DNA from: Hanleya hanleyi
Taxonomy: Eukaryota > Mollusca > Polyplacophora > Lepidopleurida > Hanleyidae
Direction of reading: 5' to 3'
Assembly (NCBI GenBank): GCA_036873755.1
Contig: JAVTVY010018908.1
Coordinates: 1 to 64,000 of the forward strand
Length of the DNA stretch: 64,000 nt
Within the stretch, counting starts at the first letter, position 1, and each line of letters begins with the position of its first letter. The position numbers were made by a program, and so were the translations under genes. Below, piece after piece: positions 20,861 through 33,057 of this stretch. The notes beneath the pieces are model-generated. The model made no database searches. It was not told where the DNA came from and was given only the letters and a program-made list of their open reading frames with translations.

Positions 20861-22438
20861 TTCAGAAGAGGCTCTTCCTATCGGCGGCATGTTGGTTGGC
20901 TGTTTCGGTGTGCTTGTCACTTGAGGGTTTTCACTCACCGACAGTTGTAACGGCCCAACGCTATCGTTCAGAGAATATACACCTGGAATACCGGATTTCG
21001 AACCTAACCTGTCTAGCCATCTGCAAACAGATGAACGGATAGCTGCTGTGAATAATAATTATACGGAAATGAGAGCTTCACACCATTTAGCATAAAAATG
21101 AAAAGGCAAGCCTTATTGCCCAATAGGCCAAATTAATATTTCACGAATATATTCATTAGATGAATGCCTATCACGTGTTCTTCTGTAAATCGTGATGTCC
21201 CATGATATTGATAGTCTGTCTTGCTGGACCAAGAAACATAGCAATTGTTCACGGCATAGCGTTGTGCATAATAAATACTCCTCTCTTGCGACGCAGCTGC
21301 CTCCCATTGCGCGAGCGCCAAACATTGCTCAGCTTGGAAAGTGGCGAGTTTTCTGTCACGGCTTTGGCGAAGGAAGATGATGATCCAGGAGTTGACGCTT
21401 GCATATGTGAGTGAAATAAACTTGATACCCGGTGAAATTGTACATAACCACAGCAAGAACGTCGGTCATTTTTGCAGTGATAAAACGCGACGGAGTGTAT
21501 CGTAGTAAGTACGGCGTCAGTCGGGTCAGTGCTAAAAACTGACTCACCGGTACTCCGAAACATAGGCCTAGGCTTACCGATGCAATTTCTCGCAGTCGAG
21601 AAAGGTGATGTACAACGAGCGTTGTGCATCTGATGGAAAATTCTCACATGACAGGCTGGTCACATGAATACAGTAAATGAAGGCGTATACATGGTAAGCC
21701 TGCTGAGCCTGAAGAAAACCCAAGGGGGTGGGGAGAGGGGGGTGTGCTTGGAAATGGTGAAAATGTTTATCGATTACCCGGAAGCATGAGCAAGTGCCCC
21801 CGGAAGACTGAATAATATCACCAAAAGTGCGGAATAATAAAATGTACGTCGAAAAAACGTTCGGTAGCATATAATTCAAGCACTAATGGGTCTACCCTGC
21901 TATACAGTGCACAATCTAACATATAACGGAAGATTGAAGACAAATTGACGTGCAATTAACTGGCGTGGATTTGACAAATGTTCGCTTGCACAATTGTCTG
22001 CCTATTTTGTGAAGATTATACAGAAACATCCAGACAACAATACAGCTCGTTCGAAGCCTCTATAGGTTCATAAGAATCTCTGTCACCAACTGGTAGCTGT
22101 ATATCTACTACTTTCTTAGACGGTTCTTCTGAATTGTCGGAAGATTTATCTCCGTCTGTTAGAATCGGCCATTTTACCCGGAAGATAAAGTTGCTCTACC
22201 CGCAAGCATGGCAAATTTCGTCAAAATCCCGGAAGTAGGGATAGTTGTTTCTCCTCCGTGCCTATGCCTTGCGAGATTTGTTTGCTTTGATTTCAACGGT
22301 CTGCACATGTGAACCTTTATCGTACCATAACTCTAACTAGGTTATGTCCATATTTCAAATCCATAAACAAAAGACTCGCGCTGTACCAGAAAGGAGTGAA
22401 TGAAGAACATTGCAAAAAAATAATCATATGTTTTACAG

Positions 22439-23610
22439 TTAAAGTGAACGTAAAGGCTGAGGCAACATGCACTCTGTGGGAAAGAACTACAATGAAAGTA
22501 TCAAACAGCAGCAACAAATATTTTTGGGGATTTTTTTGCACCGAGTAGGAACGAAATTATCTCTATTGTATTATTGTTCCCCGGCAGCAGCCATGTTGGC
22601 TATCTCACCTCAGAGCAGTGACGTCGTATCACCTTGGGAGCTCTCTACTTTGTGGAGTTAGAAAGCGCAGTAAGCATGTAAACATGTTATCGAAGACCCA
22701 GATTTCGACACTTCGTATAATATGCCTATCTCGCACACAGGTACTTCTATCTACCGTTCTGTAGTTCCACCCCCAACCCTAGTCTCTATTGGAGGGGGGG
22801 GGGGACATAGAACGGTAGATAGAAGTACCTGTGATCTCGCAGTGTCTCTATCCCGCCAAACGGTAATAACATTATTTTTACCTCACTTAAAAGTTTAGAA
22901 CTTCCACACTCTGACGTTTCTGAATCGATGTTGTTGATCTCGGTGTCTTTGATCTACGATGCGACAATTCTGTTGGGATTGCATCTTCTTTAATTTCCTT
23001 CGCCTCCTGGCTCACCTGCTGGGCGTCAACATCAGCCTTCCGTAGAGGTCAGGTTGGAAACATTCGGCTTTAAAATAGACCGAAAACAGCACAGATTTCT
23101 GGGTTGGAGTGTCTGCCGATGTTGTGCAGCCACTGTTTGAGTCCCGGCTTCCCTAACGGGAATCTGTGTAATGATAACTTATCCGACTGTAGCAGTAGCA
23201 GAGGAGAACCCGAGACGGATGTATTTTGCTTGCCATCACTGCGCCCTGACAAGTTTCAGCTCGGTAAACACTTGCTGGAGACACGCAACACAGTCAAAAC
23301 ACGCTGAAACAACCGAGCCCTCCACCTCCGCCATTACAATTCGAGTTACAGTAAAGCCACAACAAGTGATACTACGTCACAGGAAAATATCATGTGCTAC
23401 AAGGAAGCGTTTTCATTGGCGCAAGGCTACTAAATAGACGAACATGGCCGATCCCAGTCGATTGTTGCACCAGTCAATTATTCCGGTATTTGGAATTATT
23501 TTTTCGGAAGAGAAAAAATCACAAAAAATATTTGTTGCTGCCAACTGATACTTTTAATATAGTTCTTCCACATCGCGTGTATGTTGTCACAGCCTTTACG
23601 TTCACTTTAA
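22439..23610. repeat. Inverted repeat with ~95-bp arms, plus a small hairpin within
   Basis: Arm 22439-22532 (AAAGTGAACGTAAAGGCTGA onward) pairs with 23513-23610. Within the loop, 22739-22760 (AGGTACTTCTATCTACCGTT) pairs with 22808-22832 around a C-run and a G-run. It resembles a non-autonomous DNA transposon. A C2H2-like string (FACHHCALTS, then H-x5-H) near 23218-23300 is too weak to call. Confidence 0.7.
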
Positions 23611-23633
23611 GCAGTTTTTTTACAGTTATTTAG

Positions 23634-25640
23634 TATGGTGTTCTATTTGGGCCAAGTTTGCGTCGCGTGGCGACTTTTAGAAACTCGCCACTCACCACGC
23701 GCCGTGGACCTCTCCGGCGCGCGGCGACTGGCGACTTTTTGCTATCTCTTAACCTGCAAAAACTCGCCAGTCGCCACCCGCCGTCAAACACGGCGAGTTT
23801 CGCTCTATCTCTTAACCTGGACAAACTCGCCGCGCGCCACCCGCCGGATGAACCACGGCGCGCGGCGACTGGCGACTTTTGACTGTAGTGAAACTCGCCA
23901 CTCGCCACGCGCCGTGGACCTCTCCGGCGCGCGGCGACTGGCGACTTTCTGCTATCTCTTAACCTGCAAAAACTCGCCAGTCGCCACCCGCCGTAAAACA
24001 CGGCGAGTTTCGCTCTATCTCTTAACCTGGAAAAACTCGCCGCGCGCCACTCGCCGGATGAACCACGGCGCGCGGCGACTGGCGACTTTTGACTTTTTCT
24101 CAAGTGCGCATGCCCGGGGAGCATCAATTATCGAAATATTTTGTTCGAAACATGCTGTCATTTAATTTACTTTTAAATCTCTTCCTCGTGCATAAATATA
24201 CATAATTTCTAATGAATGAACTCTCCAGCTACATCTGATGCTATGTGACTAATTTTGAAGATGTAAGCTATCTGTAATAATTAATATAGTTGCTTTTTGA
24301 AACAAGTTTCTTTTTAATGCAATACGCATATAGGGCAATCTAATTATGTCAAATGTGCAATTATTTCTTTATTAAAATACTCGTTATCCGTTTCTGTGCA
24401 GAACTTGCATACTCTCGTTATTATCTGCTGGTATATTTTAAAAAGTTGACACGAAGACAACATTTTCAATCGTTTTTTTAATCTTTTTTTTATATAAGTG
24501 CCTATATATATTTATAAAACAACATATCGTTTTCAATTCAGAATGAATCGCTTTGAAATTGTTTTTTATTTAAGATACAATAAAGCACTCGACGCGGGAA
24601 TTTTGTTTTACAAGATAAAAGCAACGTCAACTAATATGCTGTATGAAATATTAAGAAAGCGAATAGAGCGTCATCGTCATATTGATTAAAAAAGTAAGAA
24701 AAAATGCTAACATTTTCTCTGGATGATTGACTTTCTCTCTTCGTAAGTTTTATGTGAAAAACGGGCGATATCTTTGTATAAGAGATCCTTTATTGCTGTT
24801 TTAATCCATAGAGCGGCTCTTTGTTGGGTTGATATTTCCTGTATCACAAACCCTACAAACTATCAAGACCCTATTTTTAAAGATGAAAAGACGTATTTCT
24901 TTCAACAGTTTCCATATTTTTTTTACTTCCTCAAATTCGATGAGATCGCGACTGTAGATTTATGATATTGCAACTGCATAAATGATGCTCCTCGGGCATG
25001 CGCACTTGAGAAAAAGTCCTGAGAATTCCAGAAGTCAAAAGTCGCCAGTCGCCGCGCGCCGTGGTTTGTCCGGCGAGTGGCACGCGGCGAGTTTTTCCAG
25101 GTTAAGAGATAGAGCGAAACTCGCCGTGTTTTACGGCGCGTGGCGACTGACGAGTTTTTGCAGGTTAAGAGATAGCAGAAAGTCGCCAGTCGCCGCGCGT
25201 CGGAGATGTCCACGGCGCGTGGCGAGTGGCGAGTTTCACTACAGGCAAAAGTCGCCAGTCGCCGTGCGCCGTGGTTCATCCGGCGAGTGGCGCGCGGCGA
25301 GTTTTTGCAGGTTAAGAGATAGCAGAAAGTCGTCAGTCGCCGCGCGTCGGAGATGTCCACGGCGCGTGGCGAGTGGCGAGTTTCACTACAGGCAAAAGTC
25401 GCCAGTCGCCGTGCGCCGTGGTTCATCCGGTGAGTGGCGCGCGGCGAGTTTTTCCAGGTTAAGAGATAGAGCGAAACTCGCCGTGTTTTACGGCGGGTGG
25501 CGACTGGCGAGTTTTTGCAGGTTAAGAGATAGCAGAAAGTCGCCAGTCGCCGCGCGCCGGAGAGGTCCACGGTGCGTGGCGAGTGGCGAGTTTCTAAAAG
25601 TCGCCACGCGACGCAAACTTGGCCCAAATAGAACACCATA
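23634..25640. mobile_element. Foldback element with repeat-built GC-rich arms
   Basis: The ends read TATGGTGTTCTATTTGGGCC and its reverse complement. Arms 23634-24115 and 25005-25640 are internally tandem (CTCGCCACTCGCCACGCGCC, then AACCTGC or AACCTGG spacers) and GC-rich, around an AT-rich centre of about 890 bp with no gene. The right arm has an extra unit of about 150 bp. TA at both ends could be a TA target duplication. ORFs across the arms (RHSPRAVDLSGARRLATF) are repeat by-products. Confidence 0.85.
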
Positions 25641-25691
25641 ATGTAGAGCTGTCGGATTATATTTTGAAATGAAAATGAGATACAATATTGG

Positions 25692-25847
25692 AATTACAAG
25701 CGCCTAGTCCGTCATTCATGATTCAGACGTCGTCCATTAAAGAATATCCGCGTCCATAATCCAAAGACCTATTCCATATTTCATATAACAGTATCAGCAC
25801 CAAATTCAAAAAGACAATCGTAGTATACATAAACATAGGCTAGTTTC
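25692..25847 (-). repeat. Penelope-like 3' tail fragment
   Basis: Starts TTACAAGCGCCTAGTCCGTC and ends at AAACATAGGCTAGTTTC. It is a 5'-truncated copy of the tail seen at 42652, 58497 and elsewhere. Confidence 0.8.
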
Positions 25848-26690
25848 ACCGGTTCCCGTTAAGTGTTTTTTCAACTATTGTCAAATCATTTCCTATCTCT
25901 TCCGGCTGAATTTAAAATTAGCTGCGTTTCTTAGCAACACGTATACACGACTTTAATCTCAAATTTCATACATCTGGCACGATTAGATTATTTTCTTCTT
26001 TGCAACATGAACGATAAAGACCGACACTCCAAAAATAGCCGCGTTTCTACCCAGCGTTGTTTGAACAGGTTTATCAAATAAGCGATAACGTTTTCAACTT
26101 TAATTCAGAACAAAAACTTCTTCAAATAATACAAAAGGCGTGACTCTGTCTAACAAATTTTTCACACATGTGAAATTATCGATTAATTACTGAAACGGCT
26201 TTTCATACGTGATATTCGCGTAGCTGGAAGAACATATTTGTGTCTCTGTGTGCAGATTTATTTAGCCCGAATAAAAACGGGGATAGATACAGAGCAAACT
26301 AAAATCAATTTGATCTACAGACTTAGTAGTGTAAAATTGAAGCCTTCACAAGAGCATGGACATGATCATGGTGGAGAGGGTGGAGCAGAAGTGACATCAT
26401 CACCGGAAGTGACGTTATCACCAGAAGTTATGCCATCACCGAAAGTGACGTAATGCATACCAACAGATACCAACAGTTCGAAAGTTTCTGCAAGCCTATA
26501 TCGAAATAAAGACACACGAAATGATTTCCGTTATTTTCTAAACGAAAGTTTCGAGGACGGTTGTAGTATTAAATATAATCAGTGATTACTCATCAATTAC
26601 ATTTCGACTTGTTCTCATAGATGATATCGTATGAAAACTATTGGAGAAATAAAGTTAAACTGAACGTATAAGAGTCAAGTATAAATCTCA
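25848..26690. other. Gene-free, part old repeat
   Basis: The part 25950-26220 resembles 9290-9560. A short Ser-Pro-Glu-Val repeat (26390-26450) is a minor 15-21 bp tandem. No convincing gene. Confidence 0.4.
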
Positions 26691-27190
26691 GGTCGTCAGA
26701 TATCAATAATACCGAAATGGACACCTACATTATCGTCGGCAGTACAGACACAATTCCCTTGTTTCCACACAACGACGTAAGTCATTTTAAGGTTGATTTG
26801 AACCAATCATGACGATTAGATCGAGGATGGTCTGTCGGTTAACATATTTATTCCCAAGCAGTCGCAGTTTAAACCTTCACCACATGGAAGAATACGTATA
26901 TACCAGTATATGTGGAGAATCATATGTCAGAGAAACGTAAGAACCGCTAGCCTACATCGACTTTTTCAAGTTGGAGGGTTGGACAGGAAAATGATAACCG
27001 GTGTCTATTCCTCGCCACATTACCTTCCCACAATTACTAGCGATTTTCGGTGTCTGGTAATGTATATAAATAATGAATAAGACCTCATGGCTCATGCAGC
27101 ACTCATCGATAACACGTCGTTTGGAGGGACTCCCATTCATGTTAGAATCATGAACATTCATCTCATAATCATTTCATAGTTATTGTTTAG

Positions 27191-28000
27191 ACATCGTGGA
27201 ATTTAAAAGAGCAGAACCTTGAAGTGGATGCTTCTATTTTACCCGATATACCCGACCAAAATCGTTACCTACTAAACAGGATTAACTTCAGCGTGAAAAT
27301 TTACCGATCCCTACCACAGTTTATCTACATATCAGTCGAGAGAAACTCGGCTCATAAACTCGCGATACAGGATATATACTGTTCGAGTAAATCCATGTCA
27401 TACTCGTGCTCTACTAGAAACTACCACGAAACATCCATTCATCCACAGGGACGTGCGAATGTCTATTACACCGGCTGGACAGGTTGTGTACAATTTGAAT
27501 AATATGTTTCAACCCATAACTCTTCCAGACTGATAATTAGATTAGTCACATCGAAAGCAGCAAAAGGAGATTGTAAAGTCAACCCCTTCAATTTTCTTAA
27601 TTTCAAGCTGATTAGGATATCGATACAGGCTGATGGAATAAATGTAACCAGGCCATTCCATACAAACAGCATACAAGGTACATCCCAACATATCTCGATT
27701 TATCTCTCAGCCTATTCGATATCATTTGAATGACAAGGAGCGAATTCGGCAATGATCAGCCCAGACGACTTTCCCGGAAGATTTGCCTGTATGCATTTAC
27801 CTTAGAACCATCATTTGGATCTACAAATGATACTTCTACAAAGAGACGACGTTCGACTAGTTGACACCTTTGGAGAGGCACTGCAAACTGCGTAGTAGTT
27901 CGCAGTGCGAAGTGGATCATTTCGAAGTGGATCATATCCGGATCAGTATCTGCAGTCGACGATGAATATTGACGAGTTACTCTGTGTGATACATCCGGGT
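27191..28000 (+). pseudogene. Decayed Polinton-type major capsid protein gene
   Basis: Reading three frames gives consecutive family motifs: LPDIPDQNRYLLNRINFSVK and IYRSLPQF (27235-27330), SITPAGQVVYNLNNMFQPIT (27463-27522), NPFNFLNFKLIRISIQADG (27580-27640), LYAFTLEPSFGS (27787) and TFGEALQTA (27868). Their order and spacing follow the double jelly-roll capsid family of Polintons (the C. elegans F54H12.2-like group), as recalled. At least three frameshifts and stops make it non-functional. The N-terminal part is not visible. It lies directly before an integrase fossil on the same strand. Confidence 0.65.
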
Positions 28001-28399
28001 CCTCACCTAGAAGCAAACATCGAGGCAGATCAGATTTAAAAACTTGTGATTAAGAGACACAGCGGTTATATCGTGAATACCGATAATCCACCTTGATTGG
28101 AAGTCATGGGTTCTGTTTTATTTTCACAAAACTAATACAACTGTTAATTATTTACAGCAGCTGTCATAATGATTGTTATGTGTATGAATTATTTCAGAAA
28201 TTGTTTGCGTATAACTCATATAAATACAGTGCAATAACATCAAGCTTCACATAGCTGACTAATAACAAAAGATATTGAAATATACTATTTATATTTTGTT
28301 GTTGTTATTCGATCATCTATATGGAACTATTTCCACATGTGCACCTTTTCTATACGCTATGGTATATGAAGAAGTGATTTGATTTCACGTCAGTCTTCG

Positions 28400-29039
28400 C
28401 GATAACCATGGGCGTGTACGGATGGAAGGACTATCTCTCCCGTGTCTATTTCGATACTAAATTCTCGGCATCTCCATTGGTACCTCCAAGTTAAACACTG
28501 TATTAAGAAGAGCGGGTATACCATTCTCTTGGTTGAACTCAAGTAATCGTTGAGCGATGAAGATGCACATAGTCTTCAAAACCTTTTCGCTATACATTTA
28601 AGAGAAGTTTAGTCTACTGGAATAGATATTTTATGGATACGGATCTGGCTGATGTATCTAATACAGTAAAATATAATAACGGTATCAGTTTTCTTCTTAC
28701 AGCCATCGACGTCTTAACCACATACCTATGGATAAGAAGATGGATAGTAAAATGACGGGATTTACACTTAATGGGGTAAATCCCATCTATCCATTACAGA
28801 GGGATTGGAGAAGATATTTAAATCAGAGAGACACCCCACGCTTCTCAGATTCGATAAACGAATTGAATATATAAACAGATGGTTTGAAGCATATTTAAAT
28901 TAAAAGAAAGTCAATTACGCCGGATTAATTTTCAGAACCATCAGAAATGACATGTATAGATACTTTACACATAAACAAACATACTTTACACATAAACAAA
29001 CATGCTGTTATAAAGATGTTTTGTCAAATATTGTACACG
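28400..29039 (+). pseudogene. Decayed Polinton-type (retroviral-like) integrase
   Basis: Fragments in shifting frames: YLSRVYFDTKFSAS (about 28433), MDTDLADVSNTVKYNNG then ISFLLTAIDVL (28632-28720; the DLxD...YNDGY...IDVLSKYA pattern of the integrase core) and FRTIRNDMYRYFTHKQT (near 28935). The region that should carry the catalytic glutamate reads GLIFRTIRND instead. A 21-bp tandem duplication repeats YFTHKQT. Homology stops exactly where the LTR starts at 29040. Linked to the capsid fossil, it is best read as one dead Polinton. Confidence 0.65.
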
Positions 29040-29540
29040 TGTTAGGTTAAGCCAGTATATTCTCTTAACCTTAAATATCTAGCTTTCATTAACTATCATT
29101 TAGCCCTTATACATAAGCCACATGGCCAGTACAAGTATGTATTCTCAACATTGTTGGATAGAAGACTATCAGTGGTCAGTCACAGGCCACCGTAGTTGTC
29201 ACCAAAACACTGATAAACTCTGACAGCCAGTTCCGGACTTCTCCCTCTCTTCTCGTCTACCAAAATATATGTGTCTCCAATCTGGTCATTAATCTTGCAT
29301 GCCTTTCTAAAATACTCCCATATATACATTCTCTCTTTTAGTAAAGTTCAGTTCTATTCAAGACCAGGACTGTGTTAAGTTGTTCTTTTCTATTAAGTTA
29401 TCTCCTGTGTGGAGTAATAGATAGAGTTCCTGTGTGGAACATTGATATAACCCGTTCCTGTGTGGATTGTTACTATTATTATAGTAAGGGTTATTGTTAC
29501 GGCGTGTAAACTGTGTGTTAAATAATCTCGTATCGTAACA
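29040..29540 (+). mobile_element. 5' LTR of a Ty3/Gypsy-like retroelement
   Basis: It starts TGTTAGGTTAAG immediately after the integrase remnant and ends CGTAACA, so the ends show TG/CA and inverted TGTTA/TAACA. At 29543 TGGGGGCCTTTTATCCGGGA follows, similar to a primer site for tRNA-Pro. No 3' LTR is present in the window, so the boundaries are inferred from one copy. Confidence 0.55.
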
Positions 29541-29542
29541 AC

Positions 29543-29560
29543 TGGGGGCCTTTTATCCGG
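29543..29560 (+). promoter_or_regulatory. Probable tRNA-Pro primer binding site
   Basis: TGGGGGCC plus TCCGGGA, two bases after the LTR end, with a diverged centre compared with the usual tRNA-Pro complement. Confidence 0.5.
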
Positions 29561-29604
29561 GAGCTTTACTAGGATCATTCACCATCTCCTAGTTTGGCAA
29601 ATGG

Positions 29605-29835
29605 ACCTTTTCAACCGTGTGTTGAATTATTGCAACTGTGTGTTGAACTATTGCAACTGTGTGTTGAACTGTTTTGGACCATTTCAACTGTGTGTTGAAT
29701 TATTGCAACTGTGTGTTGAACTGTTTTGGACCATTTCAACTGTGTGTTGGAATTCTGCTTGAACTGGACATTAACTGTGTGTGAATTCAAATACTTGACA
29801 GTGAATCTGAAACATTCAACTGTGTGTTGGAAGAC
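29605..29835. repeat. Minisatellite in the retroelement leader
   Basis: AACTGTGTGTTGAA is repeated at least seven times, with spacers ATTATTGC and CTGTTTTGGACCATTTC. Confidence 0.8.
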
Positions 29836-29896
29836 ATCAGATTTGTGCTGTGTGCTATAATTTTTATACCTTTGGATTACGGAATACCATCAAATC

Positions 29897-30718
29897 ATGG
29901 CCGATGATCAAGAAGACGCTGAGCAAGGAGACTTAGCGATGGCAGATCCAAGACACAAAAGAAAACTGGAGAAGCGTGAGTATGAACTGAGACGATTAGA
30001 AATCTCACAATGTGAAGACATTCGAATGCAAGAACTAGAGAATGAACTTTGACTGAAGGAACACCAACATGAAATCAGACTTAGAGAACTAGAATTACAG
30101 CTTCTTTCAGCCAGAACTACTCAGAGTAATAGTTCACCAGGTACAATTAACTCTGAATCCGGAGTGACAGGTAGAGATTCGCACATAAGGATCAAACTGC
30201 AACCGTTCGATGGAACAGAGGATGTTGTCACATAGTTAGCTGAATTTTCAGCGATCGCGTTACAAATGGGTTGGAGTGATAACACCAAAGAGCTCCAACT
30301 ACGAGCGTTACTCATAAAAGATGCTCGAGTTATCGCGCAAACTGCCTGTAGCAGTTTTGATGAGATGCGCAAGGCCTTGGTGGACAGGTTCGGTCGTCGA
30401 CCGGCTGATTATTTTCATTCCCTGGATACCATAAAACGACAAGACAAGGAGACGTATAGAGGCCTAATGGCCCGCATTTCACAGTCCATAGATCGATTTG
30501 TTGAAGACAAAGACCCCTTTGAAAGTTTTAAGGAAGAGTACTTCCTTAAAGCTCTTCCACTGCAACAAGCGCAGTGGATACGGAGAAATAGGGGTCAAGC
30601 TTCAGTTGTCGAGGCTGCAGAAGATTACATTGTACCAACAGAAACTGGTGCGTCTTATAGAAGCAAACTTGGTCGTCATGGCAACAATGACAACCACAAT
30701 AGATCAAGATTGAAATAA
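29897..30718 (+). pseudogene. Gag-like gene of the LTR element
   Basis: From ATG 29897 the frame reads MADDQEDAEQGDLAMADPRH, a charged coiled segment (KREYELRRLEISQCEDIRMQ), then IRIKLQPFDGTEDVVT and MGWSDNTKELQLRALLIKDA, FDEMRKALVDRFGRRPADYF and FLKALPLQQAQWIRRN, typical of retroelement capsid domains. Two in-frame stops break it (TGA near 30049, TAG near 30234). No CCHC knuckle, protease or reverse transcriptase follows; a DIRS-like sequence begins at 30718. Confidence 0.65.
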
Positions 30719-31315
30719 TGTGTCTGGGAAGGGGAAAAATAAGCGAAGCCCTGCCCCCCCCCCCCAAGTATAGTTCAGGGGTGTCGGAGATGAACCGCAA
30801 CATGGCGAAGATTAAGCAGTCACTTCAGACAATGTCTGAGGCATTTATTATGTTGGCAAAAACTGCAAAACCTCCCACTCTGAGCACAGATGAGTTGCCT
30901 AAAAAAGCAAAAAAGAGAAAATATCATGAAATTTCTGATAGTGACAGTGGTGATTGCACCACAGAATCCGAGGTGGATGTGGACGATTCCGAAGCTCTGC
31001 TACGGAGTTTGCCGTCTACCGCCGGAAATTCGAAAGAGCCAACTAATGAAGATGGGGGTTTGCTGGACGAAATAGAAAGTGGGTTTAACCCCGAGAACAA
31101 AAAAGGTCCTGCCGTTGACCCTGGCCTGGCCAAAATAATCAACAAGAGCTGGTCAAACGAGCCAAAGCACAAACTTTCTGTAAAAACTCTTGAAGAAAAG
31201 GTGGAGAAATATTTGCCACCAGAAAACTGCACTTACCTGACTCCCCCTATGGCGAATGACGAGGTCTGGTCTAAAATTGACAGGCCACTGAGGTCAGCGG
31301 ACATCAATTTCTATT
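30718..31315 (+). pseudogene. DIRS-like ORF1 (gag-like), C-terminally cut
   Basis: Open frame with a lysine-rich stretch (LPKKAKKRKYHE), an acidic part (SDSDSGDCTTESEVDVDDSE) and the segment KKGPAVDPGLAKIINKSWSN, KVEKYLPPENCTYLTPPMAN, DEVWSKIDRPLRSAD, which follows DIRS ORF1 proteins as recalled (PENC...VN..IW......RS.D). After about 31315 the frame runs into common repeat DNA (a frame QINIHENMY and an AAAT tract), so the end at 31359 is not native. Confidence 0.55.
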
Positions 31316-31599
31316 TCAATTTATTGTACCAAATAAATATACATGAAAACATGTATTAGCCCTCATGGGACAAGGTACATCAACAAATAAATAAATAAAT
31401 AAATATAATAACAACTTATGATCTTATAAGAGAGGGAGTGGTTATGGCATGCCACTTTCAGTCAGTTTAGTGGTAACACTGTTACTGACAGTTACAACAG
31501 TTGTTGACAGTTGTTTCTGTTACTAACAGAAACACAATCAAGAAGCGCTTGTTGCTGCTGGGTCCGCTATCGCTATGGTGACGGGGAAATTACTGAGAA

Positions 31600-32442
31600 G
31601 TCTATTGTGACCAGAGGAGTATCAATCCCCTTTCGCCATCTGTGAGCGAGGCTGGTAATTTTCTAGCTGACATTGCGGAGAATGGAAATGGATATAGTTC
31701 TGTGAACACAGCTCGTAGTGCGTTGTCAAGTATAGTGTTCATAGGTGGAATACCTGTGGGGAACCACCCTTTTATTAGGAAGCTACTGAAGGGTATTCAT
31801 GAGGTTAGTCCATGTTTTCCGAGATATAAAGAAATCTGGAATGTGGAAGTTGTTTTAAAGTATTTACAGTCAGTAGCACCTGATTGATTTGAATCTTGAA
31901 CAGATTACTTTGAAATTAGTAATGTTGTTGGCCCTTTTAACTGGACAGCTCTAGATGTCAAACATTGAAAGCTCTGGACATCAAAGATATGACTATATCA
32001 AATGATAAATGCGTGTTTGTAATTAGATCGTTGTTGAAATCCTCTAAGCCTGGTAGGCATTTATGTTCCATTGAATTGGTCTCTTTTCCGAAGGATACAG
32101 CTTTGTATATATTAACTGTGTTGAGAGAGTATTTCAAGAGAACATGTGCTCTCAGAGGGGAGACAACTCAGCTACTGGTCAGTGTCCAAAAACCACAGTG
32201 CTGTGTCGACTGACACCATTGGGAGATGGTTAAGAAGTGTTTTAGGGGATGCTGGCATTGACACTAGTAGGTACAAGGCTCACAGTGCCAGATCAGCATC
32301 CACATCTGCTGCAGAAAAGAATGGAGTTCCAATCGACTTAATTTTGAAATCTGCGGACTGGTCCAGCGAAAGTACTTTCGTAAAACATTACAACTTAAGA
32401 AGCAAGTGCCAAAGGGAAAGAATTATGGACTTGAATTATTGA
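31600..32442 (+). pseudogene. DIRS-type tyrosine recombinase, decayed
   Basis: Three overlapping frames give an N-terminal part (31642-31887, YSSVNTARSALSSIVFIGG), a middle (31965-32213, FVIRSLLKSSKPGRHL, LYILTVLREYFKRTCALRGE) and a C-terminal part (32146-32442). The latter has AHSARSAST, the H-x-x-R box, and FVKHYN with the likely nucleophilic tyrosine. The LTGQ that precedes the first catalytic arginine is followed by an indel and stop near 31957. No reverse transcriptase or RNase H lies between ORF1 and this gene, so the element is internally deleted or rearranged. Confidence 0.65.
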
Positions 32443-32816
32443 AATCTTGACATGTAACTTTGATGAACACATCTGGTGACGGTCATGACTAATTGTTGGT
32501 TAAGTGTCCATTTACCTGGTCTAGCTGGACAGGGAAATTCACAAGAAAATGAAAAATGTAATTTCCAGTATGTATGAAGAGTATTATTCAGAATACAATA
32601 TTACATGAAATTGTGATTCACAAAACAATCTTTATTGTTTTATTCGTATGGCCACACATACTTTCAAATCTCACGGGGTTCCGAAGTGACATAGACAATG
32701 ACGTAGTAGAATCGAAAAATTAAACGAGACTTACCTAGTAAATTGAAGTTTGATAGAGATTCTACGTACCGTAGTCATTGTCTAGGAACGGAGGAACACT
32801 AATGTTCATTAACTTC

Positions 32817-33057
32817 AAGTAATATTGACACAACTTGATATACAGTATCAAGGGGTACATTACATGCAGGTATTAGATGCATACATATCATCTATTACAT
32901 TTATAATCTGTTCTATTAATATTAATACCGGTACCTATCATATGCCTCAAGTAATATTGACACAACAGGGATTCATTACATGTACCGTATGTATTAGATG
33001 CATACATATCTATTACATCTATAATCTCTTCTATTAATACCGGTACCTATCATAGCA
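32817..33057. repeat. Direct duplication of ~125 bp
   Basis: AGTAATATTGACACAAC ... GGTATTAGATGCATACATAT ... TTAATACCGGTACCTATCAT occurs at 32818-32942 and 32950-33055. Confidence 0.8.

Larger units (their letters stand above)
18165..22260. repeat. 4.1-kb inverted repeat, arms of ~487 bp
   Basis: Arm 18165-18651 is repeated in reverse at 21774-22260 with high identity (for example CACGGAGGAGAAAC against GTTTCTCCTCCGTG). Both arms carry a short coding-like stretch (DKSSDNSDEPSKKVVDIQLP then VGDRDSYEPIEASNELYCCL, ending in a stop). In both arms it lies one base out of frame with the ATG of a preceding MADSN. The spacer of 3.1 kb holds smaller inverted repeats and a zinc-finger fragment. It may be a DNA transposon with long terminal inverted repeats, or an inverted duplication; no transposase is visible. 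Confidence 0.85.

Noticed and set aside
23171..23437. C2H2 finger-like string on the plus strand.
   Set aside because: A single imperfect motif without conserved hydrophobic positions.
23635..25641. Long ORFs (165-238 residues) on both strands.
   Set aside because: They follow the GC-rich tandem blocks of the foldback arms, appear on both strands with the same period, and have no domain.
26717..27502. A two-exon gene: 60-base exon with GTAAGT donor at 26777, and a second exon after TTGTTTAG at 27190, 123 residues in phase.
   Set aside because: The second part fits a Polinton capsid protein whose homology continues past the stop in other frames, so it is a pseudogene. The splice fit is likely chance.
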